Positions 1-5,354 of a stretch of DNA of 6,141 nucleotides are shown here, piece after piece. The notes beneath the pieces were generated by a model. That model ran no database searches and was not told the origin of the DNA. It worked only from the letters and a program-made list of their open reading frames with translations. Location: assembly GCA_002422125.1 (NCBI GenBank), contig DITF01000322.1:1-6141 (forward strand), given 5' to 3'. Both the position numbers and the translations under genes were made by a program. Source of the stretch: a bacterium UBP17_UBA6191. GTDB taxonomy: Bacteria; Muiribacteriota; UBA6191. How positions within the stretch are numbered: position 1 is the first letter of the stretch; every line of letters begins with the position of its first letter.

Positions 1-94
1 TTAGTAAAACCACGGGTAAAATCTGGGCATGTTGTAAAACCCCCCTGAGCCTTTGAAGCGTTTGTCCCTTGCTTAAAAATGATGCTTTTTTCAT
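1..94 (-). CDS. N-terminal fragment (31 codons) of a probable PEP-synthase-like L-glutamine kinase (Cj1418-like); rest outside window
   Basis: An ATG at 94 overlaps the kinase stop as ATGA and opens a frame that has no stop down to base 2. The 31 visible residues include SKGQTLQRLRGVLQHA and end in ILPVVLL. A short opening of this type, K-x-x-TL-x-x-L followed by a-x-ILP, is what I recall at the N-terminus of PEP/pyruvate-binding-domain proteins of surface-polysaccharide clusters, including the C. jejuni glutamine kinase Cj1418. That enzyme uses ATP to phosphorylate the side-chain amide of glutamine, the first committed step to phosphoramidate. None of the ATP-grasp or phosphohistidine domains is inside the window, so the assignment rests on the short N-terminus and on the two Cj1416/Cj1415-like genes immediately upstream. 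A GGGG ribosome binding site lies about 10 bases before the start. The existence of the gene is well supported; its identity is tentative. Confidence 0.55.
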   Translation of the reverse strand, partial: MKKASFLSKGQTLQRLRGVLQHAQILPVVLL

Positions 95-603
95 CGGTTT
101 AAAACCCCAACCCAGCCGGATACAACCTGATTTGCTAAAGCGGGTATGTCTTTCTTTTGATGCATTTTTAGAGTCACATCTGGATTCATCGGGAATTCAG
201 GCAGGATGTTTTGAGTCTGTAAGCTGCTATAAAGGCCCTTCTGATCGCGGATATACAAACGATCTGGGGCCGTATTGACAAACACTTCAAAATAGCCGGC
301 CAAATTTTGCCGGTTCCATGCGCGTACCGAATGAAACATGGATACGGTGGCACAGATCACCAAAAAACCCTGATTGGCGATCAACTGGCAAAGCCGTGAA
401 TAGGACATGGCAATTTGTTCCCGGCCATTGGTCTCATAAGTTTCTGGCTTGCGTAGATTTAAGGCATCTCTAAGAGAATCTCCATCAAGAAGTATTGGCT
501 GGTATCCCAAGTCCTGCATGGTTTCTCGCACTGCATTAGCTAGGGTGCTTTTGCCTGAGCCTGGCATACCTGTTACCCACAACACCCCTGACACAGCCTT
601 CAC
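91..603 (-). CDS. CysC-like P-loop kinase, probable cytidine diphosphoramidate kinase (Cj1415-like)
   Basis: A 170-residue kinase with the adenylylsulfate-kinase fold, the same length class as C. jejuni Cj1415, which phosphorylates the 3'-OH of cytidine diphosphoramidate. Walker A is GMPGSGKST (12-20); LDGDSLRD (39-46) is the CysC-type acceptor-binding loop with D40, D42 and R45; ATVSMFHSVRAWNRQN (85-100) is the mid-protein motif; RDQKGLYS (119-126) and FPMNPDVTL (137-145) follow. True APS kinases usually have GLSGAGKST and an NxDLGFS..DR..NIRR segment; here that region reads YETNGREQIAMSYSRLC. No sulfate adenylyltransferase genes or sulfotransferase are seen nearby. The start is GTG, within a GTGA overlap with the upstream stop, backed by AGAGGT 5 bases upstream. 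Its TGA overlaps the next ATG. The kinase fold is certain; the phosphoramidate substrate is inferred from family resemblance and neighbours. Confidence 0.82.
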   Translation of the reverse strand: MKAVSGVLWVTGMPGSGKSTLANAVRETMQDLGYQPILLDGDSLRDALNLRKPETYETNGREQIAMSYSRLCQLIANQGFLVICATVSMFHSVRAWNRQNLAGYFEVFVNTAPDRLYIRDQKGLYSSLQTQNILPEFPMNPDVTLKMHQKKDIPALANQVVSGWVGVLNR

Positions 604-1373
604 ACAAGACCTCTTGATAGACCTGGATAATTTTTTAGACGATTCAGATCTTCCACGGAATCAATCTCAACCCAGCCACCGTTTATGAAAACCGGATCTA
701 TTCTTAATCCCAGATCAATCAGCCTTTGCAACAAGTCTGTCAGAAACATCTTGTTAAGTATGAGCCCCTGATCGCGATTTAAGCAGAAAAGAAGCTCTTG
801 AAGCAACCTAAGACTATGTCCACGAAACCTCAATAACCCAATATACTGCCCAGAAATTTCCGACATTTCTTTGGGTTTTTTACCAATCTCAACAATCTCT
901 CCCCTAGAGCCAAGTTTTAGGGTTTCTGCATCCGCCAGGGGATTGTCCATACGGGCTGACCAGAGTTCATGCCACAAGGTATCAATGACCACGGAAATCT
1001 CGTGTTCAGAATCAAGTAGAGCCTTAAAAATCGCAGGCTCCCAGACAATGTCGGAATAACAGATAATCAGATCCTCAAGCCCATCAAGAGCCAGACCAAG
1101 AGAATAGACCATATTTGTCCTGGAGTACTCACGATTTTCAATCAGTTGAGTCACACCATGGCTTGTCAAAAGATCCTGCATTTTCTCGATCTGATAACCT
1201 CCAACTACCCTAACATCCTGGGGTAAAACCCCGCATTCCCACATGCCACTTAAGGTCCATTCCAGCATGGGTTTTTGGCGAAATTCAACCATACATTTTG
1301 GTCTGTCCTGGGTATAGGGACGAAGCCTAGTACCTTCACCAGCAGCTAAAATCACAACAGTGGGAGTAGACAT
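600..1373 (-). CDS. Small sugar-phosphate-type nucleotidyltransferase, probable CTP:phosphoglutamine cytidylyltransferase (Cj1416-like)
   Basis: A 257-residue single-domain nucleotidyltransferase. It begins with LAAGEGTRLRPYTQDRPK (9-26), the NTP-binding signature. YSDIVW (106-111) carries the first metal-binding aspartate D108, and WVEIDSVEDL (234-243) carries the second, D238. Between them are SRTNMVYSL (84-92), ADAETLKL (147-154), IGKKP and GQYIGL (175-180). It lacks the left-handed beta helix of GlmU and is shorter than RmlA (about 290). The TNMVYSL, SDIVW, DAET and GQYIGL set resembles C. jejuni Cj1416, which transfers CMP from CTP to the phosphoryl group of gamma-glutamyl phosphoramidate; LicC-type phosphocholine cytidylyltransferase is the main alternative. 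Context (CysC-like kinase and PEP-synthase-like start downstream) favours Cj1416. It starts 3 bases after the methyltransferase stop, and its TGA overlaps the GTG of the next gene. Confidence 0.82.
   Translation of the reverse strand: MSTPTVVILAAGEGTRLRPYTQDRPKCMVEFRQKPMLEWTLSGMWECGVLPQDVRVVGGYQIEKMQDLLTSHGVTQLIENREYSRTNMVYSLGLALDGLEDLIICYSDIVWEPAIFKALLDSEHEISVVIDTLWHELWSARMDNPLADAETLKLGSRGEIVEIGKKPKEMSEISGQYIGLLRFRGHSLRLLQELLFCLNRDQGLILNKMFLTDLLQRLIDLGLRIDPVFINGGWVEIDSVEDLNRLKNYPGLSRGLV
609..614 (-). promoter_or_regulatory. Ribosome binding site supporting the GTG start of the CysC-like kinase
   Basis: The minus strand reads AGAGGT, 5 bases, then GTG. This is the strongest ribosome binding site in the cluster and supports the non-ATG start at 603, whose GTG shares bases with the TGA stop of the nucleotidyltransferase. 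Confidence 0.6.
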
Positions 1374-1376
1374 GAC

Positions 1377-2144
1377 TTAAGTTCTGACCCTTCCCAACCA
1401 CATGCGGGTTTTGTAGGTAGTTAAGAGAACCTCTGAATCTGATATCCTGTGTTTCAAGTAACTTACAAACTCAGACCAGATTTTTTCACCCATCTGAACA
1501 CGAATATCGTTCACGGATTCCCAAACCCCTATATAGTGGGTTTTGGACTGTTCGACCACATGGGTGGCTTCCAGATACATTACATCTGAAAATTTGCCAC
1601 AGTCCTCAAGTTTCTCCAAAAGAGTTGATGTAAAAGCCGAATTCCCAGAAGATACCCTTCGAAGATTAGGGCAAAGTTCATGTACCTTGGATTCAATTTC
1701 CACCAATTTTGGATTTCTTTCTATCCAGCGCGGATTCCACAGGGCTGAAAAGACCCCACCCGGCTTTAATACTCTGACAAATTCAGTGGTAGCCTTATCA
1801 AAGTCAGCCCAGTGAAAAGAGGAGGCCATGCTCAGAAACTCTACGCTGTTGGAATCAAGGCCAGTGTGCTCAGCCATGCCTTCCTTATATGTGATTCTGT
1901 GCCCTTTGCAGTCTTCAATTCCCACATTACGCATATCATGGTTTGGCTCTACCGAAGTGACCGATGCCCCCCATGAGGCCAGCATTCGCGAAAATATTCC
2001 CGTTCCGGCTCCAACATCAGCCACCGACAATCCTGAAAATGACTTGCCCAAATAACCTTCCACTGGACCTTTAATATTTTGAGAATACCCCGGTCTGTAC
2101 AGGCTGTAGTTCTGAGCCAAACCCGAAAAATCACCAAACTTCAT
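1377..2144 (-). CDS. Class I SAM-dependent methyltransferase (Cj1419/Cj1420-like)
   Basis: Soluble methyltransferase of the Methyltransf_11 type, 255 residues from the chosen ATG. It opens with FGDFSGLAQNYSLYRPGYS, a UbiE/Tam-like beginning, followed by SAM-binding motif I VADVGAGTGIFSR (41-53), the acidic ribose-binding EPN (66-68), ASSFHWADFDKA in motif II (107-118), and RVLKPGGVFSALWNPRW (124-140). The C-terminal part after about residue 140 probably shapes the acceptor site. The acceptor is not readable from sequence. In C. jejuni, methyltransferases of this size (Cj1419, Cj1420) sit in the phosphoramidate cluster and are proposed to make the O-methyl group, and this gene sits next to Cj1416- and Cj1415-like genes. 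That role is inferred from context. An upstream in-frame GTG at 2153 would give 258 residues, but it lies inside the likely ribosome binding site. Confidence 0.85.
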   Translation of the reverse strand: MKFGDFSGLAQNYSLYRPGYSQNIKGPVEGYLGKSFSGLSVADVGAGTGIFSRMLASWGASVTSVEPNHDMRNVGIEDCKGHRITYKEGMAEHTGLDSNSVEFLSMASSFHWADFDKATTEFVRVLKPGGVFSALWNPRWIERNPKLVEIESKVHELCPNLRRVSSGNSAFTSTLLEKLEDCGKFSDVMYLEATHVVEQSKTHYIGVWESVNDIRVQMGEKIWSEFVSYLKHRISDSEVLLTTYKTRMWLGRVRT

Positions 2145-2149
2145 TTTTT

Positions 2150-2156
2150 CCACCTT
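2150..2156 (-). promoter_or_regulatory. Ribosome binding site that decides the methyltransferase start
   Basis: The minus strand reads AAGGTGG, five A residues, then ATG. The AAGGTGG pairs well with the 16S anti-Shine-Dalgarno at a spacing of 5 bases. The GTG at 2153, which would extend the protein by three residues, is part of this motif and has no ribosome binding site of its own. The ATG at 2144 is therefore preferred. Confidence 0.65.
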
Positions 2157-2542
2157 TACGAATTAAAATCGGGTACGGCCCGATAAGGTTCATCAATGTA
2201 ATCAGATAAATCATAGGATTCTGAGGCAATCACTAAAAGCACACAGTCCTGACTGAATGCATACATAATATGCCAATCCTGTGGTTCTACCAAGAGAGCC
2301 AACTCGGGTTTGTTCAAAACAAAATTCTCCTGAGTGATGCTATCATCAGAAAAAATTCTACATTCTCCATGAACTGCAACCAGGACTTGACGGCAGCGGT
2401 GGTGCCTATGGCCACCACGGGCCAGTGAATCCCGATTGTTGTAGATCCAATAAAGCCGCTTGGGAAAAAAAGGCAAATGATCTAATACCGTCAGGCTCCC
2501 GCGCTTATCATCAAAAGTCGGAAGGTTCAAAAGCTTGGGCAT
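2156..2542 (-). CDS. FdtA/QdtA-type dTDP-4-keto-6-deoxyglucose 3,4-ketoisomerase (WxcM-like cupin)
   Basis: Small cupin enzyme that moves the keto group of dTDP-4-keto-6-deoxyglucose from C4 to C3, giving the substrate for a C3 aminotransferase. The 128-residue protein follows the FdtA/QdtA pattern throughout: DKRGSLTVLD near the N-terminus (12-21), KRLYWIY (28-34), RGGHRHHRCRQ (42-52) with H45 and H47 at the positions of the two active-site histidines of FdtA, the beta-strand segment VAVHGECRI, PQDWHIMYAFS (87-97), and DCVLLVIASESYDLSDYI (99-116). It does not require a metal in characterised members. Whether the product is the galacto (Fuc3N) or gluco (Qui3N) epimer cannot be read by eye, so no symbol is given. 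It starts 3 bases after the aminotransferase stop with a weak GGA ribosome binding site, and the pairing with the aminotransferase supports the function. Confidence 0.9.
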   Translation of the reverse strand: MPKLLNLPTFDDKRGSLTVLDHLPFFPKRLYWIYNNRDSLARGGHRHHRCRQVLVAVHGECRIFSDDSITQENFVLNKPELALLVEPQDWHIMYAFSQDCVLLVIASESYDLSDYIDEPYRAVPDFNS

Positions 2543-2545
2543 AAA

Positions 2546-3655
2546 TTATCCATTCCACTGATTCACAGCGCTGATGACAGTATCAATCTGTTTTTGATTC
2601 ATACCCGGCCAAATCGGAAGACTCAAAACCTCACTGTGCAGCCTTTCGGATACCGGGAGCTTTAAGCCATGCAATTGGGGGTAGCCCTGTTGCCGATGCG
2701 GGGGAATCGGATAATGCACCATGGATTGCACTCCTGCATCCATTAAGTGATTTTGTAGGGCATCCCTTTTCTGTGTCCTTACTACAAATAAATGCCAGAC
2801 ATGCTCACCAACCGTCCCTGACTGCGGCAAAATGACCCGTGGATGTTTAATCATCTCGCGATACTCTTTAGCAATTTCCTCTCGCTTTTGATTGTCCATT
2901 GCCAAATCCTTAAGCTTAATTCTTAAAAATGCCGCCTGAACCTCATCCAGTCTTGAATTTAACCCCTGATACAGATTGTGATACTTTTTTTCAGACCCGT
3001 AATTTCTTAAGGCCCGAAGAACCTTGGACATCTCCCTATCATTGGTTACTACAGCTCCTCCATCTCCTAAAGCCCCAAGATTTTTCCCTGGATAAAAACT
3101 AAATGCGCCTGCATGACCAAAACAGCCTGAATTGATATCCTCAAGCGTGGCTCCATGCGACTGGGCACAGTCTTCCAAAACCAATAGATCATGCCTTTTG
3201 GCAAATTCCATAATTTCAGCCATCGGACAAATTCTGCCATACAAATGTACCGGTAAAATGGCTCTGGTTCTGGGACTGGTACAAGCCTGTAAATGCTCCC
3301 CATCCATAAGATAGGTCTGGGGATTGGGTTCAACTAATACCGGAACCAACCCTGCCTGTAGTACAGCTAAAATGGTGGCAATGTAAGTATTGGCCGGAAC
3401 CAGAACTTCATCGCCTTCACTCATCAGCCCCATCTCCGTAAAAGCCCGAAGGCTCAGGATCAGTGCATCCAATCCATTGGCCACTCCCACGCAGTGGGAT
3501 ACCCCCAAAAATTCGGCAAATTCCTTCTCAAAGTTCTCAACTTCCTTACCCAGAATCACCCAACCAGAGTCCAGTACTCTACTTAAGGCCTGAGTAAACT
3601 CCTGACTGTATTTTTGATTGATGGATAATAAATCAAGAAAAGGAATCATGCCCAT
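2546..3655 (-). CDS. DegT/DnrJ/EryC1-family PLP-dependent nucleotide-sugar aminotransferase (FdtB/QdtB-like)
   Basis: Transfers an amino group from an amino acid, usually glutamate, to a keto group on a nucleotide-linked sugar. The 369-residue length and the motifs are those of the DegT family: FLDL near the N-terminus, LDSGWVILGKEVENFEKEF (28-46), the cofactor-phosphate region VANGLDALILSLRA (58-71), GDEVLVPANTYIAT (81-94), PVHLYGR (135-141), LEDCAQSHGA (160-169) with the ring-binding D162, and SFYPGKNLGALGDGGAV (186-202) with the Schiff-base lysine K191. Because the next gene encodes a 3,4-ketoisomerase, the likely substrate is a dTDP-6-deoxy-hex-3-ulose and the product a dTDP-3-amino-3,6-dideoxyhexose; this is inferred from the pair. 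The start ATG directly follows the TAA of the aminopeptidase gene. An AGG lies 5 bases upstream; a second in-frame ATG two codons later (3649) cannot be excluded. No N-acetyltransferase is seen in the window. Confidence 0.93.
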   Translation of the reverse strand: MGMIPFLDLLSINQKYSQEFTQALSRVLDSGWVILGKEVENFEKEFAEFLGVSHCVGVANGLDALILSLRAFTEMGLMSEGDEVLVPANTYIATILAVLQAGLVPVLVEPNPQTYLMDGEHLQACTSPRTRAILPVHLYGRICPMAEIMEFAKRHDLLVLEDCAQSHGATLEDINSGCFGHAGAFSFYPGKNLGALGDGGAVVTNDREMSKVLRALRNYGSEKKYHNLYQGLNSRLDEVQAAFLRIKLKDLAMDNQKREEIAKEYREMIKHPRVILPQSGTVGEHVWHLFVVRTQKRDALQNHLMDAGVQSMVHYPIPPHRQQGYPQLHGLKLPVSERLHSEVLSLPIWPGMNQKQIDTVISAVNQWNG

Positions 3656-4861
3656 TTATGCCTGATTTTTGGGATTTAAGGCAGACAAACGATCATCCAC
3701 CCAACGGCCATTGATCTGAATTGGCTGACCATCCAAAAGAATTCGGGAACCACCGGCACGGTTTAACATATTAGTGACATCCCAATGAACTGAGGATTCG
3801 CCCCCGTTATCAAGCTTTACTGCCTTGCCCAAATAGGTTTCAATGCTATAAGGAGAACCCAAAGCCACATGAAAGCTGGCGCCTTTTTTCTCAAACAAAA
3901 GCCCATCGGAAACATCTTCGATCAGCTCGGGGTTTGTGCCAATACCAATCTCTCCCACAAAACGGGCCCCTTTATCGGTATCCAGCAAATCCTGCATGGC
4001 ATCAGGATTAGAACTAACCTGAAAATCGGTTACTCTCCCCTTCTCAAATTTCAGATAGATATCACGGATTAGCTGACCCTTCCAAAAAAATCTGCCCGGG
4101 GAGAAATAAGTACCTTCGGTGGAGTCAAGAGTAGGAGCAGAAAATGCCTCTGAACCAGGATAATTTTTGGCAATGGTCGAATTGGCAAATGTCATACCCT
4201 CAATACACATCTTCAAATGGGTGCGTTTTTTGGGATCGGGATTGTTTAAATCGGCTTCAAATACCAACTCTTTTCCGGCATCGAGCTTTTCAATCAGAAG
4301 TTCTTGAGCCTCATGGATTTTTACCCAATCCAGATCACAGGCCTTAAAATACACCCTTTTGTACTCTTCAAAAGTCATGTTATCAAGCTCTGCCTGATGG
4401 TAAGTCGGCAAGTACAATCCACACCTTCTGGTGCGATCCTCATCCACGATCTGTTCCCTTTGGGCTTTACTCGTAAGACTAGACAGGCGCGAGCGACGGG
4501 AATCCAGTTTATAGCCTTTGTACTCACTAGGACAGGAAACCGACAAGTAGCAGTCACATCTTTGAATCCGTGACAGAAGACTAGCGTCCAGCTCTTTAAG
4601 AAACTTTAAATCCGCTTTGGCCCACTTCAGATTTTCAAGCTGTCCGTCTCTTTGCTGATAGTCAATAAAAGCCCCTAAAGCCAGAATTTTTTCGGCCACC
4701 TTATGAACCACTGGGCGAGCGTCTGGATCATAGCTTAAAAATACCCTCTCGCCCTTCTGAACTTTCATAGAACGATGGACTAAATCATCTGCCACCTTTT
4801 CAACAAACCCTTCTTCAAAATGAGGGATTTTCAAAAGAGCCATTGCTTCCAAAGAGCTCAT
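3656..4861 (-). CDS. M29-family (thermophilic-type) metalloaminopeptidase
   Basis: Predicted cytosolic two-metal aminopeptidase of peptidase family M29 (AmpS / aminopeptidase T / aminopeptidase II type), which removes N-terminal residues from peptides. The 401-residue length fits the family (about 400-415). The N-terminal domain starts with VADDLVHRSMKVQKGERVFL, the usual opening in which catalytic activity is not encoded. The metal and catalytic residues of the C-terminal domain all appear present: E249 (STEGTYF), E304 (VGEIGIGTNP), H331 (HVALGSPY), Y338, and H359/D361 (SVHWDV). They line up in order and spacing with E250, E316, H345, Y352 and the final His/Asp pair described for this family. 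No signal peptide is seen. The start ATG overlaps the ribH stop as ATGA and has AAGGTG 5 bases upstream, so it is translationally coupled to ribH. Its stop abuts the next start. I see no functional link to riboflavin or to glycan synthesis; the natural peptide substrate is unknown. Confidence 0.9.
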   Translation of the reverse strand: MSSLEAMALLKIPHFEEGFVEKVADDLVHRSMKVQKGERVFLSYDPDARPVVHKVAEKILALGAFIDYQQRDGQLENLKWAKADLKFLKELDASLLSRIQRCDCYLSVSCPSEYKGYKLDSRRSRLSSLTSKAQREQIVDEDRTRRCGLYLPTYHQAELDNMTFEEYKRVYFKACDLDWVKIHEAQELLIEKLDAGKELVFEADLNNPDPKKRTHLKMCIEGMTFANSTIAKNYPGSEAFSAPTLDSTEGTYFSPGRFFWKGQLIRDIYLKFEKGRVTDFQVSSNPDAMQDLLDTDKGARFVGEIGIGTNPELIEDVSDGLLFEKKGASFHVALGSPYSIETYLGKAVKLDNGGESSVHWDVTNMLNRAGGSRILLDGQPIQINGRWVDDRLSALNPKNQA

Positions 4862-5340
4862 TTCATCACCTTACCTTCCATCACCGCATTTCCCAATTGA
4901 ATCAGCTCAATTACTGTAACCGCAGCCTCATAGCCCTTATTGCCTGACTTGACTCCAGCTCGATCCACTGCCTGTTCTACTGTATTGGTCGTAATCACTC
5001 CCCAGGCTGATGGAAAATCATGATCGAGCATAATTTTCTGAATACCCTTGGCATTTTCTGAAGCTACAAAATCAAAGTGAGGAGTGTCCCCGCGAATCAC
5101 GGCTCCCAGACAAACCGCTCCATCATATCTTTTACTTTGAGCGGCCTTTTTTAACACAAAAGGCATTTCATAGGCACCTGGAAGCTTAATAACCGTTATG
5201 TCTTCAGGATTGACCCCATGTCGCCTTAGACCATCTAAGGCACCTGCAAGCAATGCCTCCGTGATAAAACTGTTAAAGCGGGCTACCAGAACGGCAATTT
5301 TTAATCCCTGCCCCGTCAGGATTCCTTCAATATTTGGCAT
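4858..5340 (-). CDS. ribH: 6,7-dimethyl-8-ribityllumazine synthase (RibH)
   Basis: Condenses the dihydroxybutanone phosphate from RibBA with the ribityl-aminopyrimidine to give lumazine, the penultimate riboflavin step; members of the family assemble as cytosolic pentamers or 60-mer capsids. The 160-residue length is typical. Visible motifs are ARFNSFI with F22, PGAYEMPF (54-61), GAVIRGDTPHFDFV (79-92) with the catalytic H88, R127, and the phosphate-binding GNKGYEAA (133-140). These match B. subtilis RibH numbering closely. One oddity is W113 (SAWGVIT), where most bacterial enzymes have Phe (F113 in B. subtilis). The ATG at 5340 is preceded by a good AAGGA ribosome binding site 8 bases away. 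It sits just downstream of ribBA, and its stop overlaps the start of the aminopeptidase gene as ATGA. Confidence 0.98.
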   Translation of the reverse strand: MPNIEGILTGQGLKIAVLVARFNSFITEALLAGALDGLRRHGVNPEDITVIKLPGAYEMPFVLKKAAQSKRYDGAVCLGAVIRGDTPHFDFVASENAKGIQKIMLDHDFPSAWGVITTNTVEQAVDRAGVKSGNKGYEAAVTVIELIQLGNAVMEGKVMK

Positions 5341-5348
5341 ATTATGAT

Positions 5349-5354
5349 TCCTTT
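5349..5354 (-). promoter_or_regulatory. Ribosome binding site of ribH
   Basis: The minus strand reads TAAAGGA, with the ribBA stop TAA running into AAGGA, then an 8-base spacer and the ribH ATG. Stop and ribosome binding site overlap, which suggests re-initiation by ribosomes finishing ribBA. It supports the ATG at 5340 as the true start. Confidence 0.7.

Noticed and set aside
91..1373. Nucleotidyltransferase plus CysC-like kinase as a sulfate-activation (PAPS) module
   Set aside because: The nucleotidyltransferase is of the sugar-phosphate type, not an ATP sulfurylase (CysD/Sat), and the kinase departs from APS-kinase motifs.
600..1373. RmlA (glucose-1-phosphate thymidylyltransferase) supplying the 3-amino-sugar pathway
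   Set aside because: Too short and lacking RmlA-typical segments; the internal motifs match the LicC/Cj1416 group better.
1949..4557. Extra minus-strand frames at 1949-2137, 3067-3333 and 4375-4557
   Set aside because: They are out-of-frame readings inside the methyltransferase, aminotransferase and aminopeptidase genes, whose own frames are intact and motif-rich.
69..4573. Plus-strand open frames of 60-90 codons (for example 449-688, 1543-1815, 4304-4573)
   Set aside because: All lie inside well-supported minus-strand genes with strong family motifs, have no recognisable domains, and look like antisense shadows.
1374..5352. Promoters, terminators or riboswitches at gene junctions
   Set aside because: Junctions are 12 bases or fewer, with no hairpin followed by a T-run on the transcribed strand. 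Any FMN riboswitch would lie upstream of the rib genes, outside the window.
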